From positions 1-41,703 of the forward strand of contig NZ_JABANE010000077.1 of assembly GCF_012844305.1 (NCBI RefSeq): a DNA stretch of 41,703 bases, given 5' to 3'. The DNA is from Flammeovirga aprica JL-4. Its GTDB lineage: Bacteria; Bacteroidota; Bacteroidia; Cytophagales; Flammeovirgaceae. Below the pieces are notes generated by a model that ran no database searches, was not told the origin of the DNA, and was given only the letters and a program-made list of their open reading frames with translations. How positions within the stretch are numbered: the first letter of the stretch is position 1; each line of letters opens with the position of its first letter. The position numbers were made by a program, and so were the translations under genes. Below are positions 28,473 through 37,019 of the stretch, in pieces.

Positions 28473-28979
28473 TTATTTGTTTTCGATAAAATAGGCTAAT
28501 ACTTCTTCTGAGTCCCAATTATTACCGATAGATATTTGTTTCACACGTTCTCCTTTTGCATTGAAAAACAAGGAAATAGGCACTGGATGTTTCCCTAATT
28601 TTGCAGAATCCAACAGTTGAGCGTACTCTAATATATGCCCTTTTTTATCTAAAAATTTCTTTTGGTGCTTTAGGTCTGAGTTCGAAATAGAAAGAACCAT
28701 AAAATCATCTAACTCTAGTGATTTGTTGTAGAGCTTGACCAAAGCAGGCTTTTCAATTTCACATCCTGTACACCCAGCTGCTGAGAGGTTGAGGAGAATT
28801 GCTTTCCCATTTCGAATTTCACCAATTGTTTTTTTCTCCCCATTTTTATCTAGAACGGTCAGCTGATCGAGTTCGAAATCATTTATTTTAAAATGATCAT
28901 AAATAAAATATGTAAACCCAGTTCCAACTACTAATGTTGCTACTGAAAATGTGATTAAAAAGAGTTTGAATAGTTTCAT
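28473..28979 (-). CDS. Membrane-anchored TlpA-like thioredoxin-fold protein
   Basis: The 168-residue product has one N-terminal membrane segment (LFLITFSVATLVVGTGFTYF), which would leave the rest in the periplasm. The remainder fits the TlpA/ResA thioredoxin fold: a lead strand (AILLNLSAAGCTGCEIEKPAL) with a CxxC pair near residues 70 and 73, a proline after the active-site helix, and the later cis-proline loop (KHPVPISLFF). The usual tryptophan before the first cysteine is replaced by Gly (AAGCTGC), so its redox behaviour may differ. It follows a small membrane-protein gene by 11 bases and ends at a good terminator. The likely role is thiol reduction or disulfide handling of exported proteins; the substrate is unknown. 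Confidence 0.8.
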   Translation of the reverse strand: MKLFKLFLITFSVATLVVGTGFTYFIYDHFKINDFELDQLTVLDKNGEKKTIGEIRNGKAILLNLSAAGCTGCEIEKPALVKLYNKSLELDDFMVLSISNSDLKHQKKFLDKKGHILEYAQLLDSAKLGKHPVPISLFFNAKGERVKQISIGNNWDSEEVLAYFIENK

Positions 28980-28990
28980 TTGCTTTTGAA

Positions 28991-29212
28991 TTAGAGGCTG
29001 AAAAATAAAGGTGCGATGATTAAGAAATAAAGTGGGAGTGAGCTTAAAGCACCCATCACTACACCTAGTACTATGGCTGTTGAGATCGTTACTACCTTTC
29101 GAGTTTTCGTTACTTTAACCTCTTTTTTTGTTACTGCCATATAGATAATACAGCATAAAAGTAAGCTATAAAAGGCTATCACAACCTGTGTGATTAACAT
29201 TCCATTGATCAT
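28991..29212 (-). CDS. Small two-helix membrane protein
   Basis: This 73-residue protein has two hydrophobic segments, at about residues 6-27 (LITQVVIAFYSLLLCCIIYM) and 42-72 (VVTISTAIVLGVVMGALSSL), joined by a basic loop (TKKEVKVTKTRK). The positive loop should face the cytoplasm, with both ends outside. Met5 is a possible alternative start. It is not recognised as a named family. The next gene, the TlpA-like protein, begins 11 bases later, so the two are probably co-transcribed and may act together at the membrane. Confidence 0.65.
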   Translation of the reverse strand: MINGMLITQVVIAFYSLLLCCIIYMAVTKKEVKVTKTRKVVTISTAIVLGVVMGALSSLPLYFLIIAPLFFSL

Positions 29213-29382
29213 ATTTACTATTAAATTAGTTAGCTATAAATGTATTAATTTGACTTTGATATTTTTTTGATGGGCCTACTCATTTATAGTATGAGCAGGC
29301 CTTTGATAGTGAGTTAGTTTTTAATTTGACACTTAAATTAATCTGACACAATGTTTTCTTTTATTTGACACTAGTAGAAAAC
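29213..29382. promoter_or_regulatory. Intergenic region with strong hairpin and three TGACAC repeats
   Basis: GGCCTACTCAT at 29273-29283 and ATGAGCAGGCC at 29291-29301 form an 11-bp stem with a 7-base loop. On the minus strand the one mismatch becomes a G-U pair, so the hairpin is best formed in RNA read from the GntR operon, though no T run follows. TGACAC occurs three times in the same direction (29327, 29344, 29366). The region must end the GntR operon and start the small membrane-protein unit. Confidence 0.5.
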
Positions 29383-29745
29383 TTATTGCTGTTCGTATTG
29401 TTGATATAAATCTGATAGTTCTTTCCAAGAGACCCCTAAGAGCTGGATCTTCTTGAAGAATGCAGGGACATCGTCTTTCATAAAAGCTGATTTTTCTACA
29501 TTCTGCACCATTTTAGATGCTTCTTCTGAGATAAAGTAGCCAATTCCTCTTTTGTTGAAGATAATTCCATCGTCTTGGAGTGAGGAGTAAGACCTTGCCA
29601 CTGTGTTTGGATTTACTTCCAGTTCCACAGCCAGCTGTCTTACCGAAGGAATTTTCTCTCCTTCTCCCCAAGTACCTTTCAATACCTTTTCGCAAATGAG
29701 ATCCATTATTTGTAAATAGATAGCCTTATTACTGGTAAATTCCAT
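29383..29745 (-). CDS. GntR-family regulator, YtrA type
   Basis: The 120-residue product has the GntR winged helix (IYLQIMDLICEKVLKGTW, GEKIPSVRQLAVELEVNPNT, YSSLQDDGIIFNKRGIGYF) at residues 8-75. A short helical tail follows in place of a ligand-binding domain, the layout of the YtrA subfamily. Such proteins repress ABC transporter operons and often respond to cell-envelope stress. It is the third gene of its operon, one base after the permease stop. The last permease codons form AAGGAGGTG, a strong ribosome site unusual for this genome, just before the ATG. The palindrome upstream of the ATPase gene is its probable operator. Confidence 0.9.
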   Translation of the reverse strand: MEFTSNKAIYLQIMDLICEKVLKGTWGEGEKIPSVRQLAVELEVNPNTVARSYSSLQDDGIIFNKRGIGYFISEEASKMVQNVEKSAFMKDDVPAFFKKIQLLGVSWKELSDLYQQYEQQ

Positions 29746-29746
29746 A

Positions 29747-30505
29747 TTACACCTCCTTCTTTTTAAATTTCAAAAACGACAACGCCCAAAGTCCTAAGAA
29801 AATAAGCACTATGACTGACTGACCTATAAAACCTAGTTTTTCAAGTATGATTTCATCATTGAATTGGAAACTAAAATTCTGAGCCTCTATTGTTCCTACA
29901 ACTAAGAAGAAAACAATTACTCCTACTAACCAAATCACAAATGTCAATACAAAAAAGGCCACCGTAGACTTTAGGAATGAGTACTTTTTAAATAAAATTG
30001 AACCTAGGAAATAGTAAGCATGCATAGAAAAATAAGCAAGTGTTACATATTTCAACGTTTCGTAATCATTGATAATAAGTGGGTTATAGAGTTGGAACTC
30101 CCCTCCAGTCATCATCCATCCTAATTTTGCTATTGCTTGTACTTTAAGGAATATTAATGTTACTACTAACGGATATATAAAAGATGTACTTAAAAAGATC
30201 ACTAAAAACTTTTCTTCGCGAGATGCAGGTAATGACAGATAGTTCATTGCACCTCCTTTCGTAGATATTCTGTGAAAAGAAAAACTTGTAATGATAGCAG
30301 CTCCAAAAGACATCATTAATATATATATTGTCTTCATTGTATCTGCTCTTACCAAACCTCTTGGTTCTACACTACTTGCCATTGCACTGATGGCTAAAAT
30401 AAATGCTGCTACACCTAATATTCCAATTAACAATGGCTGTTTTGATAAAACCAATTCATATCTTAAAAGGTTTGTAATTCTTCTGACGTTAAATTTAGAT
30501 TCCAT
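29747..30505 (-). CDS. ABC transporter permease
   Basis: The 252-residue protein has six predicted membrane helices, beginning at about residues 25, 60, 103, 150, 183 and 228, with LLIGILGVAAFILAISAM and STVAFFVLTFVIWLVGVIVF as clear examples. There is no large outer loop and no ATPase domain, as in ABC-2-like permeases paired with YtrA regulators. It begins inside the ATPase gene (11-base overlap) and is followed one base later by the GntR gene, so the three are one operon. The substrate is unknown; envelope protection or export is typical for this operon type. Confidence 0.8.
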   Translation of the reverse strand: MESKFNVRRITNLLRYELVLSKQPLLIGILGVAAFILAISAMASSVEPRGLVRADTMKTIYILMMSFGAAIITSFSFHRISTKGGAMNYLSLPASREEKFLVIFLSTSFIYPLVVTLIFLKVQAIAKLGWMMTGGEFQLYNPLIINDYETLKYVTLAYFSMHAYYFLGSILFKKYSFLKSTVAFFVLTFVIWLVGVIVFFLVVGTIEAQNFSFQFNDEIILEKLGFIGQSVIVLIFLGLWALSFLKFKKKEV

Positions 30506-31358
30506 GGTGATTTTTAGTTTTTAATGAAGTTGATAATGTGTCTGCCATTTTATTTTTCTCGCTTAATACAGCATTGAATAGTAATTCGAGATTTACTCTA
30601 CTGATATCCCCTAACGTATTTTTAGCTACTACCTTGTCATCTGCAATTCCTTTTTCCAAATAAATCACATCTTCCTCTTCTACTTTATCTGCTGTAGTAA
30701 AAAGTAATTGCTCTGTAATACTATCTAATGTTTCATTAAAAACTACTTTGCCACTGTCTACAATCACAATCGGATCAATCAAGCTTTCTAAGTCCCTTAC
30801 TTGGTGAGTAGAAATAAGAAAAACTCTATCATCTGACATATATTTGGCTACTAATTTTCTAAACTGACTTTTAGAAGGAATATCTAAACCGTTAGTAGGT
30901 TCATCCATTAAAAGCAAACGTGTATTACTTGCTAATCCCAATGAAATTAAAGCCTTTTTCTTTTGTCCGTATGACATATTGTGAAGTGTCATATCTGGTG
31001 TTAAACCAAATTCTGAAATCATTTCGAAAAATGCCGTAACGTCAAACTTCGGATAAAAAGGTTCGATCACACCTACATAACTTTCAATTGAGATATTAGG
31101 GAAAGTCATTTCCTCTGGAATAAAAAAGACCTCTCTTAAAAACTCCGGTGATGCATCTGCAGCGTAATGCCCTCCAACATCTACTGTACCATGATGTGGT
31201 CTTTTTAATCCTGCAATCAACATCAATAGCGTTGACTTACCTGCTCCATTCTCTCCTAATAAACCATATATATTCCCTTCCTGTAACTCTAAATCAAGGT
31301 TATCGTATAAAATTTTCCTTCTTGAATACCCGAAAGTAAGGTTGTTAATACTGATCAT
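30495..31358 (-). CDS. ABC transporter ATP-binding protein
   Basis: The 287-residue protein has all the motor motifs: Walker A (GLLGENGAGKSTLL) near residue 35, a signature motif (MSYGQKKKALISLGL), Walker B with catalytic Glu (RLLLMDEPTNGLD), and the switch histidine (FLISTHQV). The first signature residue differs from the usual LSGGQ (here MSYGQ), which is common in ABC-2-type exporters. About 70 C-terminal residues after the nucleotide-binding domain may contact the permease. It is the first gene of the operon, and its ATG lies 13 bases from the palindromic operator. Confidence 0.92.
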   Translation of the reverse strand: MISINNLTFGYSRRKILYDNLDLELQEGNIYGLLGENGAGKSTLLMLIAGLKRPHHGTVDVGGHYAADASPEFLREVFFIPEEMTFPNISIESYVGVIEPFYPKFDVTAFFEMISEFGLTPDMTLHNMSYGQKKKALISLGLASNTRLLLMDEPTNGLDIPSKSQFRKLVAKYMSDDRVFLISTHQVRDLESLIDPIVIVDSGKVVFNETLDSITEQLLFTTADKVEEEDVIYLEKGIADDKVVAKNTLGDISRVNLELLFNAVLSEKNKMADTLSTSLKTKNHHGI

Positions 31359-31371
31359 TTCATTAATTATT

Positions 31372-31397
31372 TAGTGTACTAATTAACTATTACACTA
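31372..31397. promoter_or_regulatory. Probable YtrA-type GntR operator
   Basis: AGTGTA at 31373-31378 and TACACT at 31391-31396 are separated by 12 bases, and the full 26-bp site is symmetrical at 11 of 13 paired positions. YtrA of Bacillus subtilis is known to bind AGTGTA and TACACT about 13 bases apart. The site lies 13 bases upstream of the ATPase ATG, where bound repressor would block the start of the operon. This implies self-regulation by the GntR protein encoded third in the operon. Confidence 0.75.
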
Positions 31398-31437
31398 CAA
31401 CATTAGAACATTAATATGATATATCCAAATTTTGGGC

Positions 31438-31473
31438 AAAAAAAAATTCCCCAACTGCAGAACAATTGGGGAA
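31438..31473 (-). terminator. Rho-independent terminator of the EF-hand lipoprotein gene
   Basis: On the minus strand TTCCCCAA (31473-31466) pairs with TTGGGGAA (31454-31447), followed by nine T residues (31446-31438). It lies about 75 bases after the stop of the lipoprotein gene and insulates the ABC operon. Nearby, AGGTCA at 31501 and TGACCT at 31525 form a weaker inverted repeat. Confidence 0.88.
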
Positions 31474-31549
31474 ATAATGATAGATTGTGATTTTACGTTA
31501 AGGTCAAATCCTCTTTACATTATATGACCTTATGACCGTGTTATTCTAG

Positions 31550-32503
31550 TTAGTTTTTATATCGTCCATTTGAATTCATTACTTCTGGTTGCCAAGTTCT
31601 AGTGAATTTGGCTAAGTTTTCCTGTACTTCAGGAAGTAAATCACCGGCGTACTTATCGATAGCACCATCACCAAGGTATAAACCGATGTAAGCTAAAATG
31701 TCGTCTGTTGCTAAACCATTCTCTTGTCCAAATCCAGTTCTTAAAACTTGTCTTGGGTCAGAACCTTTGGCTTGACTAGCCTCGTTTCTTGTTAGAATAC
31801 CATCGCCGTTTGTGTCAAGGTCTTCGATTAACCATTGTGCTTTTTCCTCACCGATTAATGCTTTGAAGTACACTTTAGCATCTGCGGCCGTAATTGTAGG
31901 GTTGATAGACGGTACTGTACCTTGGTAACCGCACATTTCAATAAACTGATCGTCAATATCAATTCCAAGATTGATCTCGATATCAATAATTGCCAAACGA
32001 GCATTTTCAGGATCACTAACTACTCCATCACGAGAAACAAAGTAACCGTCAGAGTTCAAACAACCATCGTTGCCGTTTCCTACAGGAGTTACACAAGTGG
32101 TGTTGTTAGGATTAAGATTACCGCTTCCTTCATTTCCAGAACCTGTGTCTTCACCACCTTCTTGAGGCTCTTCTGTACATCCAGCACTAAAAGCTTGCAC
32201 TTGATCTGCCCAGCACTGACCACATGCTTCATAAGGATGTGAAGAAGGACAGTTATTTGATGCTGTTGTTTCACCTTCATTAGGCACAGTTGTTTCTTCT
32301 GACGAACCTGTATCTGTACACCCTGCTGATTCAGCTTGAGCTTGATTCTCCCAACATTGGTCACATGCCACATACGGGTGCGATGGCGGACAACTTACTC
32401 TATAGTTAGAGGCCGTCTGCGCAATTTCTTCCTGGTGGTCCGTATGGCACCCTGCCATCAACATTGAAAATAGTAGTAGTAGAATAGAATTAACTGTTTT
32501 CAT
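31550..32503 (-). CDS. EF-hand lipoprotein with two copies of a four-cysteine module
   Basis: The 317-residue product has a lipoprotein signal (LLLLFSMLMAGC, Cys19). Two copies of a 25-residue module occupy residues 38-62 and 85-109. Each has C-x8-C-x2-C-x11-C with SHPY, a CW pair, QA and a closing GC, and the two are joined by acidic Ser/Thr/Glu linkers. The rest includes a canonical EF-hand loop (DTNGDGILTRNE), which should bind calcium, in a helical domain from about 165 to 300. The same module opens the GH26-like enzyme encoded at 37213-41091. The gene has its own terminator and a divergent neighbour. It may be a calcium-dependent surface anchor or docking protein; that function is inferred. 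Confidence 0.85.
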   Translation of the reverse strand: MKTVNSILLLLFSMLMAGCHTDHQEEIAQTASNYRVSCPPSHPYVACDQCWENQAQAESAGCTDTGSSEETTVPNEGETTASNNCPSSHPYEACGQCWADQVQAFSAGCTEEPQEGGEDTGSGNEGSGNLNPNNTTCVTPVGNGNDGCLNSDGYFVSRDGVVSDPENARLAIIDIEINLGIDIDDQFIEMCGYQGTVPSINPTITAADAKVYFKALIGEEKAQWLIEDLDTNGDGILTRNEASQAKGSDPRQVLRTGFGQENGLATDDILAYIGLYLGDGAIDKYAGDLLPEVQENLAKFTRTWQPEVMNSNGRYKN

Positions 32504-32807
32504 TTCACTTCATTTTTAAGTTTTGAGATACCCGAAATAAGTAGGTTGCAATGGGGATATTAAATTTTCAGCTACTTCATAATTTTACTTTGGAGTCATT
32601 CTTTCACTTTTTTTTCTACTTCATACCTACACCTACAACTCAATAAAACACTACCTACCAACACTTTACACTTATTACTAAAGTCTTCATTCTTACTCCA
32701 AAGAATTTTAATTTCTTAATGACAAGAAAATTTCAAAAATAAATACGTCATTGTTTGTCGGTCACTTAGTCGGTCTTTTTTCTGTGATTTTCCTCTTAGA
32801 TTAAAGT
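32504..32807. promoter_or_regulatory. Divergent promoter region
   Basis: The 304 bases between the two oppositely transcribed lipoprotein genes hold no coding frame and are AT-rich. An inverted repeat, CTTTGGAGT at 32588-32596 and ACTCCAAAG at 32695-32703, spans the middle. I could not place convincing Bacteroidota -7/-33 pairs on either strand. Confidence 0.4.
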
Positions 32808-34121
32808 ATGAAAAAGGAATTATTACTCGGATTGATCCCGTTTATAATGGGAAGTTGTCAAATTCAGAAAAATACTATTCAGGAGAATTTAGCAAAGGAC
32901 TGTGTGCTTTCTGATGAAAAATATCAAACACAACAACAAATACACTTAAGTGACATCAGGCAATGGATTGAGGAAGAAAAAATCACTTCTATTGAAGATC
33001 TGATCTCTGAATTACCAGAGGTGTATCGTAAGAATTTTTCACTGGTGGAACACACCAAAGCGTTGGGTGAATCCAATCTGGACTATCCACGTATAGTGCT
33101 TTTTGGTGGAGATGGACACTTGCTTTTTAATATAAGCTCCAAACTTGATGACCCCACTTATCAGAAAGTAGATGGAATAGAACTCAATGAGGAAACGGGT
33201 AATTGGGAGCTTTTTCAAGTGGATTTTTCTCAAGCCAAAATTAAAGTGCATGATGCACCTCAAGAATGTTTCAGATGTCATGGTGAGGCACATCCAAAAC
33301 CGCTTTGGGGTACAAGCAGTCACTGGAAAGGAGTATTTGGTGACAATGAGGCTCCTGGCCCCAATGGTGAAGCTCTTTCGCTAAGACATCTTCAAAAAAT
33401 GAATGCTTTCAGAGATAAAAATACTGACAGTCCAAGGTTGAAACAGTTGATTTGGGATGACGAACAAGTACTTCGTTCTGGTGGAATAAGAAATATCAAA
33501 GACAATCGTTTTGGGGCTGAATTGATCGCTTCTAATCATTTTATTGGCGCTTCTGTGGCAAAGGGAATTTATATCAGAATGGAACAAGAGCTGAAAGATA
33601 AAAAGGCGGTCCTTCCACTGTTATTATTAACGGCTCAAATGAAAGAGGACATTCATTTAGGTAAAATCACTCAACAACATTTTGTCAGTAACAATACTCC
33701 GCTTCATATTGATTCTCTTTATTTGCAATTGGGAATAAACACTGAAACTGACTTTACGATCAATAACAGTTTGGAAGATCAAGAGGTGGATAAGTTATGG
33801 AAAATGGGAAAAGGCACACTGTATGAGCAAGTTGCTTTATTGACCTTGTATTATGAATTGATGGCGAATGAGGAATTAAAAAACCTCTTTTCAAACATTC
33901 CTGCACATCAAATCTGTAAATCTGAAGAGCATACGATCACGAACCTTTATGATCTCGTGAAACATAAAGTCAACTACCATTATTTATTGAAAGGGAACGG
34001 TAAAGTGGAAGCTTCTAAGGTATATATTCCTATGGATGATGATGAGGTGTTTGAGTCTGTGCTTCAACCCGCTTTTCATTATCTACAGAATTATTATAGT
34101 GTTCAAAATCAACTGCTTTGA
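32808..34121 (+). CDS. Lipoprotein with one c-type haem motif
   Basis: This 437-residue protein is the only sizeable plus-strand gene in the window. It has a lipoprotein signal (LLGLIPFIMGSC, Cys about residue 17). One haem attachment motif, CFRCH, lies near residue 155 within QECFRCHGEAHPKPLWG; the proline-rich segment after it resembles regions near haem in di-haem cytochrome-like lipoproteins. The rest is mainly helical, with no second CxxCH and no clear distal Met motif that I can assign. If haem is attached, it would act in periplasmic or outer-membrane electron transfer or peroxide handling, but no redox partner is encoded nearby. The gene is transcribed away from the EF-hand lipoprotein gene and ends at a GC-rich hairpin. 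Confidence 0.75.
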   Translation: MKKELLLGLIPFIMGSCQIQKNTIQENLAKDCVLSDEKYQTQQQIHLSDIRQWIEEEKITSIEDLISELPEVYRKNFSLVEHTKALGESNLDYPRIVLFGGDGHLLFNISSKLDDPTYQKVDGIELNEETGNWELFQVDFSQAKIKVHDAPQECFRCHGEAHPKPLWGTSSHWKGVFGDNEAPGPNGEALSLRHLQKMNAFRDKNTDSPRLKQLIWDDEQVLRSGGIRNIKDNRFGAELIASNHFIGASVAKGIYIRMEQELKDKKAVLPLLLLTAQMKEDIHLGKITQQHFVSNNTPLHIDSLYLQLGINTETDFTINNSLEDQEVDKLWKMGKGTLYEQVALLTLYYELMANEELKNLFSNIPAHQICKSEEHTITNLYDLVKHKVNYHYLLKGNGKVEASKVYIPMDDDEVFESVLQPAFHYLQNYYSVQNQLL

Positions 34122-34129
34122 ACCATATT

Positions 34130-34151
34130 GGGCGGTCACATAAGACCGCCC
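34130..34151. terminator. Hairpin between convergent genes
   Basis: GGGCGGTC (34130-34137) and GACCGCCC (34144-34151) form a perfect 8-bp GC-rich stem with a 6-base loop. It lies between the stops of the haem lipoprotein gene (plus) and the regulator gene (minus) and touches the latter's stop codon. T runs are weak on both sides, so it is a likely but imperfect two-way terminator. Confidence 0.65.
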
Positions 34152-37019
34152 CTATTTGGTGATGTTTTCTATAAAATCTGTAAGGTTTTCGTGCCTGTCT
34201 AAATTCAGCTTTTTTCTTAAACGATAACGAGAAGTTTCTACTCCTCTCAGTGAAATATTTAAAGCTGTTGCCATTTCTTTCGAAGACATATTCATACGGA
34301 TATAAGCACAAATTTTTAATTCCTGTGTGTTAAGATTAGGGTGTTGTTGTTTTAATACTTTGAAGAAATCACTGTGTAATAAATTAAAATGCTCTTCAAA
34401 ACGGGACCATTCTTTTTCATCATTAAGGTCCTTTCCTATTTTCTTTATGATAATCTCCAATGAGTCATAAGTACGCACCTTTGAGAAATTCCCTTTATTG
34501 ATTCTCTCTAGAATTTTATGCAGGTCTTCTTTTAAATTACTGAGTAATTCATTGCGTTGCGTGAGATGCACTGTACTTAGCGCAAGCTCTTTATTTTTAT
34601 GTTCAAGATCCTGCTGTAATTGCTTTTCCTTTAAAACCTGAATTTCAATATCCTTATTATGAAGTTGCATCTGCTTCTCTCCTAAAAGACCTTTTACTTT
34701 ATTCAAGAAAGACCAACGGGAAGCAAGGAAAAGTACAAAGATTAAACATCCAATCAGTAAAACATAGACGATGTAGGCATAAACGCTTCTGTTCCATGGA
34801 GGAAGTACAGTAAACTGAATTGCTGTCATAGCGCTTTCCTCACCATATATATTTTTACCTTTGACCATGAGTGTGTAATTTCCTTCTTTAAGGTTTGTAT
34901 ATTTTACATGATTACTTTTTGTCCACTCATTAGGCTGCTTATCAAAACCTTGCAAGTAAGTTTCGTACTCATTAAAGTGCATTCCATCGTAATAAGAAGC
35001 TACAAACTCCACGTTGATTGTATTTCTGTCATAAGGTATTTCTATGACTTCCCCTTTTTTTCTTGGGTTGTATTCATTCTGAGATTCCAAACCATCTGAG
35101 CTATTAAAAGAAATTATGGAAAGTGGTACTTTTTCAATAAATGACCTCTGATATCTAGGGTTGAAATCTATAAATCCTTCCTTGGCTGTAATGAGCACAT
35201 GGTCTTTATCAATTGGTATAATCTGCTCTAAATCATCACTTACCAAGTGGTTGATTCTACCAAAAATGTTTTCTTCAATGATAGGTGAGTTACTCAAAAT
35301 ATTTTTGATCATACCTACTTTTCCATTTTTAATATAATAGATATTACCGGCAAAATCACTTGACATAGCAGACACTCTCTCATCTGTACCTAATAACTTG
35401 GTAAATAGACTATGCAGTTTAAACTTATCATTTTCTTCATCATAAATAAAAACGCCTCTTTCTCCACAAAAAACGAGCTCTCCGTTTATTTTAAAGAGAT
35501 TGATCAAGACATCACTATAAAACCCTTCAGACTGACCGTAGTGCTTTAATTCTGTTACCTTATTCGTTTCGAAATCAATTTTCAATTTATAGGCACCCTT
35601 AAAACCATGACTGATCCATAGTGTATTCGTTTTTTTATCAAGAGACATTAGTCTTGATGATTCATGAAAATCTTTTAATTTCTCCTTCTTCCATCCTCCC
35701 GCTTCTTTCGTCAATACGAATAAGCCATTATAAGCTCCCTGCAGATAACGGTTATCTTCTATTTGTATTAGATTCCATGCGCCAATCTGATCATTGATTA
35801 AGGTACTTTTCCCGTTTTTGATAGCATACAACCCTAAATGCTGTCCGTAAAAAACATCATCATTAATTTTATCTACAAAATAAGACTGTCCTCTTCCCCC
35901 TTGAATAGAATGATAGCAAACCCCTTCTTCCGTTAAACGGCTTTCATATAACCCGTTGGAAGTTCCTAAGTAGATTTTTCCATTATCCTTATAAGCTGTG
36001 TAGCCTCCACCTTCAATTCCTGCATATTTATTGAGCATTCTGAAAGGCGATTCCAATTCAATATAAGATAACCCATTACGGTGAGCTACCCATAAATTAT
36101 CTTGCTTGTCTATAAAAAGATCATAGACAATAATATCTGTGAGGCCTTTATCGGTGACAATATGATCCAGTTTTTCTCCTGTTTCAGTAATAATATAAAT
36201 CCCTGCGTTTTGGGTGCCTATTGCAATTCTTTTTTCGGGTAAAACTAAAGCTGTATTGATCATGGCATTTTTTAATACAGGCCATAATTCTTGAGCAATT
36301 GGCGAGATGACATTATTGATTTCTTTATAGATTTCCCCTTCCAATGTAAAAATAAGACGCTTGCTTGAAGAGTATTCTAATACCTTTCTGATATTTTTTC
36401 CTTTGAGCAAAGATGCATTTGTCAGTTTGATTCTTTGCTGAGACAAAGGCACAAATTTTTCTATTCCAAACTCTGCACTTGAGGAGTAAATATAATCGTC
36501 GATGAAAAAGGAATAACGAGTGGCTTCTTTAGTTTGAATAGCGGTGACTCTTGTATGATCATAATAGAAAATAAAATCGTGAGAGATAAAGTAAATTTCA
36601 TCGTTTTTCCCTCCATAAATATTCCATACTTCATCAAACTCAATATCCTGAGGCAGATCTTCTGAAAGTGATTTATAGTGAAGTTTGTTTAGTGAATCGG
36701 CCTCAAAATAACCAAACTCTTTCTGACCGCCTACATACACCCTTTTATCTATTGCTTTCACACAAAGAAGGTTACTATTGGCTTGATTGAGCTTATGTGT
36801 ATTCCAATTTTTACCATCAAATTCTAATAAACCAAAGTTATTGGCAAAGTACATATAGCCTTTGCTCCCTTGGGAAATAGACCAATTTTGTGAACCTGCA
36901 TTATAAATGGAAGATGGAATTTTGGTGATAATAGGTACACCATTAATAGGGTTTACTGACTTAGAAAATACTGAAGCCGTAAAGAGGAGTAAACAAGTTG
37001 TTAATAAGTAATATTTCAT
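34152..37019 (-). CDS. Membrane-bound propeller/Y_Y_Y sensor with LuxR-type HTH
   Basis: The 955-residue protein joins an outside sensor to a cytoplasmic DNA-binding domain. After a signal peptide come about 620 residues of two-component-regulator-propeller repeats (SKGYMYFANNFGLLEFDGKN, LWVAHRNGLSYIE, NGKIYLGTSNGLYES). A Y_Y_Y domain lies at about 660-742, followed by one membrane helix at about 748-770 (YAYIVYVLLIGCLIFVLFLA) and a coiled coil to about 850. The last 60 residues are a LuxR/GerE-type helix-turn-helix (LNTQELKICAYIRMNMSSKE, VETSRYRLRKKL). There is no kinase or receiver domain, so this is a one-component membrane regulator. It lies just downstream of the GH26-like gene on the same strand but after that gene's terminator. 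Control of that enzyme or of other surface genes is possible. Confidence 0.9.
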   Translation of the reverse strand: MKYYLLTTCLLLFTASVFSKSVNPINGVPIITKIPSSIYNAGSQNWSISQGSKGYMYFANNFGLLEFDGKNWNTHKLNQANSNLLCVKAIDKRVYVGGQKEFGYFEADSLNKLHYKSLSEDLPQDIEFDEVWNIYGGKNDEIYFISHDFIFYYDHTRVTAIQTKEATRYSFFIDDYIYSSSAEFGIEKFVPLSQQRIKLTNASLLKGKNIRKVLEYSSSKRLIFTLEGEIYKEINNVISPIAQELWPVLKNAMINTALVLPEKRIAIGTQNAGIYIITETGEKLDHIVTDKGLTDIIVYDLFIDKQDNLWVAHRNGLSYIELESPFRMLNKYAGIEGGGYTAYKDNGKIYLGTSNGLYESRLTEEGVCYHSIQGGRGQSYFVDKINDDVFYGQHLGLYAIKNGKSTLINDQIGAWNLIQIEDNRYLQGAYNGLFVLTKEAGGWKKEKLKDFHESSRLMSLDKKTNTLWISHGFKGAYKLKIDFETNKVTELKHYGQSEGFYSDVLINLFKINGELVFCGERGVFIYDEENDKFKLHSLFTKLLGTDERVSAMSSDFAGNIYYIKNGKVGMIKNILSNSPIIEENIFGRINHLVSDDLEQIIPIDKDHVLITAKEGFIDFNPRYQRSFIEKVPLSIISFNSSDGLESQNEYNPRKKGEVIEIPYDRNTINVEFVASYYDGMHFNEYETYLQGFDKQPNEWTKSNHVKYTNLKEGNYTLMVKGKNIYGEESAMTAIQFTVLPPWNRSVYAYIVYVLLIGCLIFVLFLASRWSFLNKVKGLLGEKQMQLHNKDIEIQVLKEKQLQQDLEHKNKELALSTVHLTQRNELLSNLKEDLHKILERINKGNFSKVRTYDSLEIIIKKIGKDLNDEKEWSRFEEHFNLLHSDFFKVLKQQHPNLNTQELKICAYIRMNMSSKEMATALNISLRGVETSRYRLRKKLNLDRHENLTDFIENITK

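Noticed and set aside
31550..32503. Cellulosome dockerin
   Set aside because: Only one EF-hand loop is present and it lies in a larger helical domain; dockerins have two tandem loops, and no cohesin is seen.
34030..34311. 93-codon minus-strand frame spanning the convergent gene ends
   Set aside because: It overlaps the ends of two better-supported genes and the hairpin between them, and has no domain.
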